Of a stretch of 64,000 nt of DNA, positions 21,030 through 32,378 are shown in pieces. A program made the position numbers and the translations under genes. Under the pieces are notes generated by a model. It did no database searches, was not told where the DNA came from, and was given only the letters and a program-made list of their open reading frames with translations. Each line of letters opens with the position of its first letter. Within the stretch, counting starts at the first letter, position 1. Source of the DNA: Desmodesmus armatus (lineage: Eukaryota; Chlorophyta; Chlorophyceae; Sphaeropleales; Scenedesmaceae); contig VIIQ02000120.1 in the NCBI GenBank assembly GCA_007449985.2, positions 1 to 64,000 on the forward strand, in the 5' to 3' direction.

Positions 21030-24000
21030 TCATGCCCCCAGGCGCATGACAACGACAGTGACGTCATCCGTACTGCCGACCTTCACCGCCGTGGACGCGA
21101 GCGTCTTCGCCAGCGCATCGCAGCTGGTGCCAGGCCCTGCGGAGTTGCACAGCTCCGCCACCCCCTCCTCGTCCATGCCGCCACCTCCACCGCGCGCCTC
21201 CTCTGCGAAGAGGCCGTCTGATGCGAGCACGAGGAAGGTGTCTTGTGGCGTGAGTGTGGTGAGGGTGGTGTAGGGGGTGGAGATGACACCAAAGCCTGAG
21301 TTGTAGCTGTTGGAGCGGTCCATGCTGATGCCCTCAAACTGGAGGGAGCCCTGCGGATCACGATACAAGCAGCAGCAGTGCCATGAAAGACACGATAATC
21401 ACTTTGTAAAGGCCGGGGCCACACGATAACCATGATTTGACCCAAGCTCCCTGTCACGTGCCGTAGCTTTTGCTGGTATATTGGTTTGCGTTGAGGAGCT
21501 GCACCGTGCAGTCCAGGGGACTCTCCTTCCTTGTGGAATCAACTGAGACCATGCAGCACATGAAGCCTGGTGACAGAAGCCACTGCCACTATCTGACATC
21601 TGACTCAGAGTCGCAGTAAGAAGCTGATCACAGTTTGCTGGGATGACACCACACCCCCCCCCCACACACACACACACACAAGGTGAACACCTTCCTTATT
21701 ATCTCACTCTTACGACAGCTTTGATGCAGGGATCGCCCTGGTTTTCCGTACTAGCGTCATTGTTTGACTATCCTTGTCGGATGATTGCTAGCCAGCATGC
21801 ATGTGCAGGCATGCAGTCTCTCTGTCGACACACATGCACACGCACACCCACCTTGAGGTATGAGTCCCCGAATGCTCTGCTGAGTGCCAGCAGGCCTCCA
21901 ACGCGCCAGGTGCCGCCCATGTAGCGCACCATGGGCATCTTGGGGTTGGGGTTCTGAGCCTCAATGCGCAGACGCTCAGACTCCCTGCGAAAACAAGCAA
22001 GGGGGTGGGGGGGGGGGGGAAGCACAGAGTGTGTGGTGAGTAAATGGCTACACGTGTGCAGGATCGGCTCAGGCAGGATGCAATGCTGTGGAAACAGAGC
22101 GGCATGTGTGTGTATACGGGATTTACGCGAAGACACAGCAACATCTACAATGACACTCACTTGTTCAATGGCGGTTGTTGAACTTTCGTTGCTGTCTGAC
22201 AAGGGCTCACACCAACTACTCAGTATAGTGTCACATCCCATCCATACACGGCAGCACCCACTTCGACCTCGTGCAATTTCACTATCCTCACAATGCAAAC
22301 TCCACGTGCTACTCACGCGTCAGGCACGTGCTCCTCTGTAAGGCAGACCGCCTTGCCATCCCTGATCAGCAGGATGCGCGCATCACCCACGTTGCTGGTC
22401 AGCAGCTGTGTGGAGCCATCAGCAGCATTGAACATCAGCGCATTGACAGCCGTGGCACCACACTTGCTGCCACCAATGCCACGCTCCCCTGCACACGTGA
22501 ACACGGGGAGCAAGCGAGAGACAAGAGCAGCAAACAGGATGTTGTTTTAGCGGTCATGTCCGTGCAATTTTGATCAGCATTTGTGACTCTGCCCTATGAT
22601 CACTGCTGCGGCCGTACACCTGCCACTTTACAATTGAAGCCTGAGCCTTGGCGGCCGATACCCTCCCATGACCGTGCCCATGGCTCCACAGCCCGGCATA
22701 CAGACCCTGCCCCACTGTGCTGCGTGGTGGCTTGCAGCTGTGCCCGTGAACTTACCCATGCCCTCGCACCCTAGTCACGAGTCACTCTAATTGTGTGGGC
22801 ACACAGACTCCCCACCAGGCATTCATCATGTCCACTGCCCACTCGCCATGCCCTACTTATTCACCTCGGAAGCATTCCCCACTGTTCATAATCACCCATG
22901 CCCCTCTTGCCATCTGCAGCTGAAAGTATGCCTGCAGGTAGCCTCAGTGCGGCCTCAATCCTCCTGCCACCCTCCCGCTGCTTGCTGATGCCCCCTCAGC
23001 TTGTAGCTGCCAACAACAAGCCCCCCCCCCCATTCGTCCCCCACGACCACCCCTCGCCCAGCTGCCCCCCCCCCCAACAAAACCCCAGCGCACCCTTCAC
23101 TCACCCATGCCCATGAATCCCTTCGCCACCAGCAGTTGAGAGTCGGCCTGCAGGTATGCCTTAGTGATGTCAGCCTCAGCCCCCCCCCCCTCTTCCCCCA
23201 CTCCCGCGCTGCTTGCTGATGCCGACTGGGGCCATCTCAGCTAGTAGCTGACAGCAACCGCCCCTCCCTTGCCCCCCTTCCCCCGGTCAGCTGACCCCCC
23301 AACCCGCGAATGCACCCCTCACTCACCCATGCCCATGAATCCCTTAGCCACCAGCAGCTTGGAGTCTGCCTGCAGGTATGCCTCAGTGATGTCAGCCTCA
23401 GGGGCACGACCACCCCAGTTCTTGGCCACCACACCCTCCAGGTTGCTCTCCAGCCACTCAGCAACAGCTGAACCACCTGCAAAGGAGGAAGGATGCATAT
23501 GGAATGGACGAGGAGACAGGCAACTGTTTGTTGGGGCAAGGGCTGCAGGTAAATGACCTCCACAAGAGGGAGTCTATATGACTGCTCAAGGAAATGTGCA
23601 CAGACTGCGCCATGCTGCACAATCAAGGCAGCACGAAAGCAAGTGATAACGTGATGCCCAGTGCTGTAGTGGCTCTAGGCCCCCACCCCTCCCCTCACAC
23701 TACCAGCTGCCCCACTGTCTGCCCAAAATCAGAGCGCTGAGATCAATCTCTTCATTCGTCAATGCTGCACACCGCTGCACGGCAACTCTGTGTTCGGTTT
23801 GCTCGCCCCCCCCCCCCCCCCCCCCCCACCCCACTTGCCCCCCAAACCCCGCCGCCCTGCAACGAAACACGCACCGTGTCCATCGTACACGCCAGCAAAT
23901 GCAAAGATGTCGCCAGCAGCAGCCTTGTTGGCGTCATTGACCTGCAGCAGCAGCAGCGGCAGCGGCAGCAGGGGCGTATTACATGACAAGTCAAACCTCA

Positions 24001-25049
24001 GCAGCAGATGTGTCTCAGGGTGTGAGGGGTGAGATGTATGGGGTGCAACAACGGCATCAAGATGCAGTGAGGTGCAAGGCCAAACAGGTGCGGAGACAGC
24101 ACCAATTTACAACTTTGGGAGGCAAGTTTTGTAGTGTGCTGCTGACAAAGCATGTGTGGTTGGTGTCTCGTAAGTGCAGCTTCTGCACCGCAGCACACAC
24201 CCAGAATGTGCCTACACGGTACCCAAGTACAAAAAGAAACTACACTGCCTTACAGCCCCACAACCAGTGATACCTGATTTTGCCCCACTGCTTCCTGCCT
24301 CAAAGCCGTTCATGGGCAGCTGAGCTGTTCATTGGATGCGTCATACAATGGATACACCCATCACAGTCGACTGTGACAGCACGACTGCACCTAGGGCCAA
24401 AATCCAGCTGCCCGCCCTCACTTGCTGGGGGTCGCTGTGTACCTCTGCGTGATGTTGTTTGCAGCACAGCACACTGCCTGCAACCCCTGTGCAGAGTCTG
24501 CCAGACTCCCAGTGGGCGCATGCCTGTGTCTGCATTGCCCCCTCAAGACACCGCAGAGCTACGTGCTGGTCTGTCCTTCTGCTTCTAGGTTTTTATTCTG
24601 TAAGTTGAAGGCAGCTATAGCTGTTTTAAAGCGGTGCCTGAGGCCAATCGACAAGATGCCTATGAACAAGGTGTGATGCAATGCCGCAGCCCTTCCCCCT
24701 GCACCTCTACTGCTCCAGGCTGGCATTTTCACCAGTGAGCCTAGGTTCCCCTGACAGCCCACCAGACGGAAATGGACATGGCCATCAAACGTTTGACGTC
24801 CTGTCGAAGTCCCAACATAGACAGCACACATCAAAGTGCCTGCACATCCATCCCCACCTTGATGTCAAAGCGATCCTCGTTGACCTTGCGCACCGTGCCC
24901 CTCAGAGACACGCTACCGTGCTCCTTCACGACGACCTTTGCAGCAGCTGATACTGCTGTGGCCCTGGCATGCACCTGCACTGCAGCTCGCCTGGAGCTGC
25001 TGCACACGCGCGCTGATCCAGCATGGGCGCTGCAACGCTGCATCTGCAT
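21030..25049 (-). CDS. PP2C-type protein phosphatase, probably chloroplast-targeted
   Basis: Metal-dependent Ser/Thr phosphatase (PPM/PP2C family). Exons: 25049-24858, 23941-23875, 23476-23327, 22488-22317, 21984-21852, 21350-21030; all GT-AG, phases consistent, 344 aa with no frame problem. The first ~40 residues (MQMQRCSAHAGSARVCSSSRR..) are Ser/Arg/Ala-rich with no acids, like an algal transit peptide. PP2C motifs in order: RGTVRKVNEDRF, VYDGHGGSA, MGMGERGIGGSKCGATA, SNVGDARILLIRDGKA, VGGLLALSRAFGDSYLK, DTFLVLASDGLFAEE and GSTDDVTVVV. The metal-binding Asp residues of the NEDRFD, YDGHG, ASDG and TDDV blocks are present. The ATG chosen is the first in frame with the transit-like segment; no better upstream ATG was seen. 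Divergent from member 4. Confidence 0.93.
23105..23181 (-). repeat. Decoy copy of PP2C exon 3 3' edge with donor
   Basis: Copies the end of exon 3 (ADITEAYLQADSKLLVAKGFMGMG then GGTGAGTGA) with a few substitutions and one deletion, about 220 bases downstream in the sense direction. A further, much weaker copy may lie near 22895-22970. Confidence 0.85.
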
Positions 25050-25416
25050 AATGATTCGAGACTGTGAAGGATAGATGGAGTATAGAGGAGCGTTGGCAAG
25101 AGACGGGATGAGATGCAGCAGCTGCAGAACACCAATGCTGCGAGAGGTTTGCACTTTGCGCGTCAGCAAGTAAGCAACAGCGCAACAGCAAAGTCTCTGC
25201 GCAACAGCATGCAGTGCAACGTGGCAAACGATCCTTGTGCTTACGTAACAACTGCTACAACCACAACCGTCACAACCGCCCTACGCCCCTTCAACTACCT
25301 GATGGACGCTGCATGCAGCTTTTTGCCTTGTGTTCAATTCCCCTGGTGCAAGCAGCAACCTTGGTCCCTCCCTACAGCAGTCCTGGTCCTTCAGCAGTTG
25401 CCTTGATCAAGGCACC
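25050..25416. promoter_or_regulatory. Divergent region between PP2C and family member 4
   Basis: 367 bases between the two ATGs, head to head. No defined promoter element could be assigned. Confidence 0.5.
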
Positions 25417-27691
25417 ATGTCGGCGTGTCTCACATCTCTGCCTGATGAGGTTCTCAAGCTCGTGATGCAACATGTGCCTCTCAGGCAGCGTCTGACCAGC
25501 TGCTGCCTTGTGAATATGAGGCTGCATGCAGCAGCTGTGGCGGCTACAGAGCAGCTTGTGCTTTTGAAAGAACAATCTAGAGACTCCACGTGGCGCCACT
25601 TGGCCAGTATCGATACTCTAGAGCGCGTTCAGTCAGCGCTGGGGTGGCTGGATCACTATGGACATCACCTTACATACCTCAAGATGTCTGGCTTCCCACA
25701 GCCACAGCAGCAGCTGCAGTGTACAAACCTACAGCAGCTCGTCCTGGAGAGGTGCAGTGTGCAGCTGGGGCCTGCAGCAGATGGCAGTCCAGGTGTGGTT
25801 CAGTGCTGCACAAAGCTGACTTACCTGGATCTGTGGTGCGAGATCCTTGACGCCCCAACAGGTGCCGTGCTACATGACAGCCTGTCAGGCCTAGTGCACT
25901 TGCAGAACTTGCGAGTGCTACCAAAGGATAGGCAGGACCGCTGCTACTCGGTGAAGGGTCTGAGCAGCGGCACGCTCCCACGGTTGCGGCATCTCACACA
26001 CCTGCATGTACGCAGCCTGTCTGTTGCCAACCTTGCTCAGTTGGGTGCACTCGCCAACCTGCAGGAGCTTGTCTTGCAAAATGACAGCGATATCGCAGTC
26101 AGCCCGCGCAGTGTGCCTGGCCTAGTCTTCCCTGCCTCCCTCACAAGGTTTGTGGTGTGGTCTGCAATAGACACTGGGTTACTGTCTGTGGTCCCAGCAG
26201 GTTTGAAATGCCTGGACCTGTCTTGTCCTGTGGAGGGCCCCTCGGAGGGGCCAGGCTGCTTGTTGTCTGGTATGGCTCGCCTGCAGCACCTGACGTCTTT
26301 TGAGTTGTTTCCCAGTCGGGGCTTGGACTGGCCGCCTGCTAGTCCTGCATACTCGGCTCTCACAGCCAGCAGCGAGCTTGTCCGTCTGGGCTTGATCCGC
26401 ACTACAGTGCCAGCAGGTGTCTGGCCGTATGTGTTTCCTGCTACCCACAAGCTGCCGCACCTGACCTATTCAAGTGTGAGCTTTGAATCTGCATGGCAGA
26501 ACGTACCGCCCTCAGCATTTGGTGCAGCAGACGTGGTCAGCCTCGTGAGCTGCTGCCCCAACCTAAAGATGATTGTTGCTTTGTCCCTTCGGCATGGCCG
26601 GCACGTGGCTGAGCTGCACAAGCTCACGGCCCTCACAAACTTGCACGTCACGTATGGCTCACGTACTGTTGCAGCCATTGAGCAATCCTTGTTGGGCCTG
26701 GCAGCTGTCACACAGCTGCGGGCTTTGGATGTCTGTGTGTCGAGCGTGGAACTGACAGTGGGTAGCCTGTTGCCGCTGACCAGCCTTACAAATCTGGTCA
26801 GCTTTGACTTTTGCTGCATGACTGGCAATGACGAGGACATTGGCAGCGACGGTGACAGTGATGCCAGTGGCGCAGATTGGGATGTCTACCTGACTGAGGT
26901 AAGCTGCATGGCAAGTGTTACGTGCTAACTGATGCCGTTTGACTTCTAGCATGTTAGTACCCCAGCACAGCCCTTTCCTGCATGGCGACACAGTCGAAGA
27001 TTTACCAGGGTGTCAACTCCAAAGCATGGGCTATGCAGGGACTGACCACTAGGTGTATCTAGGTGTATAGTTCTCCCCGCCTGACAGCACTCAGATGTGT
27101 CACGGCTGACCCAGACTCTGACAGCCGTTGGCTCTTGTGCCCTTGGCTGCAGCTGCATATCACCTGATGTAGCGTGTGCCCTTGGCCGTGCTGGCAGTCC
27201 TGCTGACATCACTCCTGCCAACATGTGTGTAAGACATTACGCTTGATGACAATGTATACGTGTGTGTTGTGCAGGACCAAGATTCAGACTTGCCTGTGTG
27301 GCTGCGGCTGCTGGAGCGCTGCGCTGAAGACCCAGGCTGCCACCCTGCAGCTCTACGTACCACGGTGCAGCAGCTAACTGAGCATAGGGCGCTGACCGAG
27401 CAGCAGCTGTCAGCACAGCAGCGGCAGATTGCTGACTTGCAGGTACAGCTTTCTGGACAGCAGCAGCTGGTTTCTGACCAACAGCAGCAGTTGTTCAACC
27501 ATGAGCAGCTGCTGGGTGCTCAAATTCAGCATATGGATGCACAAGTGCAGCTGCTGAAGAAGCAGCATCGGCAGCTGTCAGCACAGAAGCAGGTCGTGGC
27601 AGAGCAGGGTGTTCAGATTACTGGGTTGCAGGGGCAGCTGCAGGCGATGCAGGCCCAGCTGCAGGAGCTGCTGCAGCGGCAGCAGCAGTGA
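25417..27691 (+). CDS. F-box/LRR/coiled-coil family member 4 (intact)
   Basis: A good reference copy, 632 aa, no frame problem. Exon 1 25417-26898 (494 codons, GAG|GTAAGC) and exon 2 27275-27691. Residues 1-50 are F-box-like: LTSLPDEVLKLVMQHVPL, then RLTSCCLVNMRLHAAAVAAT. Residues ~60-470 are LRRs, including LSVANLAQLGALANLQEL, LDWPPASPAYSALTASS and VSLVSCCPNLKM. An acidic tail (GNDEDIGSDGDSDASGADW) precedes the splice. Exon 2 encodes SDLPVWLRLLERCAEDPGC and a long Gln-rich heptad region ending QAQLQELLQRQQQ. An F-box plus LRR suggests a Skp1-binding ubiquitin-ligase adaptor; the coiled coil suggests self-association. Both are inference. Confidence 0.9.
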
Positions 27692-29265
27692 TTGGGTGCA
27701 TGTCAGTTGCTGCATTGCGAGTTCTGGTTGAGTTGCACAGCTTGACTGCAGGATTGTGTTGAGCCAAGCGGTGTTGTTTGCAGCCTCATCTTTTGTATCT
27801 CTTATTGTCAGTCCTTTGGCAAGGCATGCTGTTGGCATCACACCCCACTCAATTGATCTGTTGTTGTCATGCTGTGTGCTGTTGGTCTGCTGCCAGCTGG
27901 GCTGTCCTGCATCACATCATGTTGAAGCGTCGTAGCCACTCACAGGCTGGCAGCTGCTGTCAGCTGACCATGGTGTGTTGTGTACATCAGTTGTTGATCA
28001 TTGGCAGTATGGTGTTGGCAGAACACAGTGCTGATGAGCTCGTGGCCAGTGTTTGTGGTGTTCTGTGGCCGTTGTTGTCGGCTTTGGGGTGCTTGTGTCC
28101 GGCATGTGGAGGACACTGACGGTGGGCAGGAGGGGGGCGTGCAGTTCTACTACCGCTGCCTGTGTGATTCATTGTTCACCGCCAACTTGTGCAATGTGCT
28201 TGAAGAGCGGGTGGTGGGGTGTTGATGCTTGGGTACATGGGCCCACATTTGGGAGAGCAGGGTGCCCATATGTATGGGCTGCAGCGGCAGCAGCTGCAGT
28301 ACAGGGATGCGCCTGCAAGCCGTACCTTGTTTGCCGCAGCAGCGATTGTGCAGGAGCACAGCCTGAGCCTGCAGTTTTACTTAGTCAACCTGCCGGTGTT
28401 TTGGCAAGTTGCAGCAAGGGGTAATAAAAAAGGGCAGGTACCCCTTGGTTGCGGTCTGGTGTGACTCAGGTTGATGCATTGCAGGGTCCGCATTGGGGCA
28501 GTATGCTGCTCTGGCACTGTCCTTGGGTGTGAGTTCGGAGTTTTGCAGCAGACTATGTTGCTGGCACTGTAGGTACTTCACTGTGTTTGCCATGTGCTGG
28601 ATCCCTTGGCCGTTCCTTGGCCTCCGTAGAATGACAGCATGCACTGTGCGGCACAGCAGTCGCAGCAGAAGGTAGTTCAATGTGTGGTGGTTGATTGCTG
28701 CAGGCTGTTTCACACAATATGGATGTTTGGCAACAAGTGTGTTGCCCCTGTGGGAGGAGTTGGTCAAGCTCTCAGGGTTTGGGTTGGGTGTGGCTGCCTC
28801 ATCGGGTCTGGGAAGTATATTGTATGGGTGGCAAGGTTGTGCTTTTAGGGTGCTTGTGAGATTGTGACACTGTGTGGACGGCCACATGTTCCTGTACAGG
28901 CAAGGGGGCTACATAGGTGTGTGGCCTTGTGCAATCGGGTTACCCGATCAGGTAGCCAACAGTCTGGCAATTTGCAAACCCTCCTGACACGTTTCTTGAT
29001 CTTGCAGTGCCCAAAGTGCGTATGTTCTTTCAACTGCAAGTATTTCAAGTGCAGGTTTGAAACCAGCCTGGTTTCAAACCTGGCAGGTCCCAGCAGCTGC
29101 TGAGCAGGGAGCAGCAAGACACGACGCCGAACCAGTGTGGACCCCGTTCAGCAGTAGACACAAAGGTTTCAAGTCGCTCGCATCCTTACGGGAACGTGTA
29201 CACCTCCTTCTGACCGGTTCTCTTTACGTCAGATCTACTGGAATCAGTAGTACTGCTCGGTCGCC
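27692..29265. other. Intergenic between family members 4 and 5
   Basis: No recognisable gene. Open frames at 28001-28225 and 28219-28464 have no known motif. Contains the 31-bp palindrome at 29052. Probably 3' flank of member 4 and promoter of member 5. Confidence 0.45.
29052..29082. promoter_or_regulatory. 31-bp palindrome upstream of family member 5
   Basis: CAGGTTTGAAACCAG, one C, then its exact reverse complement. It is 184 bases before the ATG at 29266. A related TTTCAAACCAGC half-site lies near 17241, about 140 bases before member 3's ATG, so it may be a shared promoter element. Confidence 0.55.
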
Positions 29266-31380
29266 ATGTCTCGATTGTGCTGCCTGCCAGACGAAGTTTT
29301 GAAGCTTGTGATGCAGTACATACCCCTTAAAGAACGGCTGGGCAGCTGCTGCTTCGTGAACAGAAGGCTGCATGGTGCAGCAGTAGCAGCCACAACGGAG
29401 CTGGATATCAACTCATACTACTGGTGTTTCAGGGATGACGCATCTGACCTGTCAGGAAGCTTGCTCATGTGGCTGCACCACTATGGGCAGCAGCTTACGC
29501 ACCTGACTATGGAGCGCTTTCCCCAGCTACAGCAGCAGCTGCCTTGCTCCAACCTACGGCAGCTGGTGTTGGCTGACAGCTGTGTGCAGCTGGGGCCAGC
29601 AGCAGACGGTACCCCAGGTGTGCTCCAAAACTGCACCAAGCTGACAAAACTAGGGCTGCGGTGCCGCATCAACGACATCCCACATGGTGCTATCATGGTT
29701 GACAGCATGTCCCGGCTGTTGCAGCTAGAGCACCTGTACGTGGCACCCAAGAGCATACCGTTTACCTCTAATTACTCAGTTGGGGGGTTGCACAGCAGCA
29801 CACTGCCCTGTCTAAAGCACCTGACGCACTTGGAGGTGCGCAGCCTGTCTCTTGAAAACCTTCAGCAACTGGGTGGCCTCACGAATCTGCAGGAGCTGCA
29901 CTTGTGGGCTGTTGAAGGCATCACAGTCGGCCCCAGCAGTGCGCCTGGCTTTTCCCTTCCTTCTGCCCTCACCAAGCTTGTGTTGAGTTCACCGGTGGAG
30001 GCTGGGTGGCTGTCCTTAGTCCCGGCGGGGTTGAAGGACTTGACACTCACTTGTCGTGTGGAGGGTGCCGTTGAGGCGCCTTCGTGGTTGTTGTCATGCG
30101 CAGCTCGGCTGCAGCACCTGACACGGCTGTATTTGGATCCATCATTGACGGGGGATGTGCACTGGCCCCCTTCTGGCCCGGCATACTCGGCCCTCACAGC
30201 CAGCAGCAACTTAGTTGAGCTCTGCGTGCAACGCATTTATGGGCTGCCAGTCGGCATCTGGCAGCATGTTTTCCCTGCCAACCGCTGCTTGTCACAGTTC
30301 ACGCGCCTTGAGCTGAACCTTCCAGAGAACCTAGCAGCTGAGTCGCCTGCTCTGACTGGTGCGTGGGGTGCAGCGGACGTGTCTAGCTTTGTCAGCTGCT
30401 GCCGCAATGTGGTGGAGATAGATGCGTTGTATCTGCAGCATGGGGCAGAGGTATGTAGCCAGCTGCAGCAGCTCACGGTCTTGACTGCGTTAGCGGTGAA
30501 CTTTGTCGCCAGTGATATGTCCGCATTCCGCGGGTCTTTGGAGGGCCTTGCAGCTGTCACGCAGCTGAAGCGGCTGCGGCTCAAAGCTGATACCACCTCT
30601 CCTGATGAGGTGTCTGAGGCTGGGTTGCTGCCACTGACCAGCTTGACGAGGTTGACTCAGCTGAGGTATGTCTGCTGGTCCGTCGACCCAGGAGACCTCT
30701 CTGCCAACAAGGGCCCAGAACTGGATGAGAATCTCGAGCAGGTGAATGGTCTTTTTGAGTTTGTGGGTTTTGGGTTGATGTTTTTTTTTGTGGTACGTAT
30801 TGTTGCACCCTCAGGTTGGGTTTCAGACACACCCACTCGTACAGGGTCTGACTTCAGTTGATAGTAGTGGCGCTTGACCAGCAGCATCAGACAGAACACA
30901 CCTTGCACAACCAGTCCGCAACACCTGAGCATCATACAGGACCCTCACTCATTGGGTTGCTCAGCTATTACTGTAACTGTATTACTGTAACTGTATTACT
31001 GTATTACTGTATTACTGTATTACTGTATTACCTGCATGTATTCAATAATACTGGCATGTAGAAATTCATGTGATTCCTGTGCCTATGGCTGTGCTGACGT
31101 TTCTGTGGCACTGGTTCTGCCAATTGTGTGCTTGCTGCAGGAGGGCCCTGAACCTGATGTATGGCTGCAGCTGCTGGAGCGTTGTGCTGCAGAACCTGGC
31201 TGCCAGCCCACAGTCTTGCGCAGCATGGCACAGCAGCTGGCGGCTCAACAGCAGCAGATTGCTGCACAGCAGCAGCAGCTAGCTGTGCAGCAGCAGGTTG
31301 TGGCAGGGCAGGGTGCGCAGATTGCTGGGCTGCAAGCGCAGCTGCAGGAGTTGCTGCAGCGGCAAACGCAACAGCAGTGA
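29266..31380 (+). CDS. F-box/LRR/coiled-coil family member 5 (intact)
   Basis: 571 aa. Exon 1 29266-30741 (492 codons, CAG|GTGAAT), exon 2 31141-31380 (after CTTGCTGCAG). Starts MSRLCCLPDEVLKLVMQYIPL with RLGSCCFVNRRLHGAAVAAT, placing it in the MSR subgroup with members 2 and 6 (YGQQLTHL, GPAADGTPGV). LRR blocks include STLPCLKHLTHLEVRSLS and LENLQQLGGLTNLQEL. The last exon is the shortest in the family: EGPEPDVWLQLLERCA then about 50 residues of QQQ-type coiled coil. Its intron carries a TATTACTGTA microsatellite. Confidence 0.9.
30965..31031. repeat. TATTACTGTA-type microsatellite
   Basis: About seven units of 10-13 bases (ATTACTGT with or without AACTGT) in the member 5 intron. It is strikingly AT-rich against its surroundings. 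Confidence 0.9.
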
Positions 31381-32378
31381 GCATTTGAATGCTGCCAGCA
31401 CCGCATAGCGATAGCTCTGCAGTGGGTCTGGCATGTGTTGTGTGCGGTAGTGCGATTGGTTGTGGCAGTGTTGTGGTGCTGCACAGTGCCTGTTGGCCAG
31501 CCAACAGAGCAATTCAGCCTGAGCCTGCAGCATCGTGTGCTTGCTATATGTGTGGCACATTGAATGCAGTCATTGGCAACATTTATGTGACATCGGCAGT
31601 TTGTGTAGGTGTCTGTGCACTGCGCAGTGTGCTGCTGCTGCACTGCTTGCTGGCTTGCATCGAGGCCTGGTTGATGCAGCATGTTTGGTGTGGTCGCACA
31701 TTCATAACGTCTTGATAGCCATGTGCCATGCGTCATCTGGCTGTTGCTTGACCTCAGGCAGGGAGCATGTGTAGCAGTCACCATGGAAACAACTTCCGGT
31801 ATTGTTTGCTGAGTGTCAGTTGCTTGCCGAGGCTGTGCCGCAACATGGTAGGTTGTGTTGCACAGTTGTCGTGGACACGGTGGGGTGTCGCTGTTGGGTC
31901 ATCAGCCCTTTTTGTGGGGGTGGCTGGCAACATGGACAACCCGCTGCAGATGCAGAGCTGTCCATCTTGTACTGCAGTTGTCGTGAGACGGTTGTGCTTG
32001 CGAGAGAGATATCTTGCCACGTGGTTGGTCACAAGCAAGGGGGCTGTACCTGTTGAAGACGTGCATGTCTGGTGCAGTCAGGTACATCACGTAATTGAAC
32101 TTCTGTATCCGGTCAATTGAAATATGCAGGGTGCACATTTATTTTGTGAACTCTTGTATCAGGGTTGTGCTGCATGTAGCTATCCAAAAGGGAGGGCTCC
32201 TCCTGAAAGTGGGGGGAAACCTTGCAGGTTCTGGACCAGGTTCACCAGGGTGTAGCAAAAGAGAGTTCGGCTTGCGAATACCGATTTTATTAAAGAAGTG
32301 TTGATTTGCCGTGTACTGTCCAGACCTATGCCAGCTTTTGCCAACCTGCAGCACCGATCTCTGCAGATCACAGTCGTC
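31381..32378. other. Intergenic between family members 5 and 6
   Basis: The 3' flank of member 5 near 31471-31526 (GTGGTGCTG..CAGTGCCTGTTGGCCAGCC) is clearly homologous to that of member 6 near 34488-34548, so the duplication unit includes 3' flank. No separate gene recognised. Confidence 0.55.

Noticed and set aside
30965..31031. Telomere-like or centromere-like repeat
   Set aside because: TATTACTGTA units do not resemble the TTTTAGGG/TTTAGGG telomere repeats of green algae and the array is only about 70 bases, within an intron.
31036..31380. Long open frame beginning inside the member 5 intron as an independent gene
   Set aside because: Its conserved part starts exactly at the acceptor at 31141 and is the family's last exon; the upstream part is intron.
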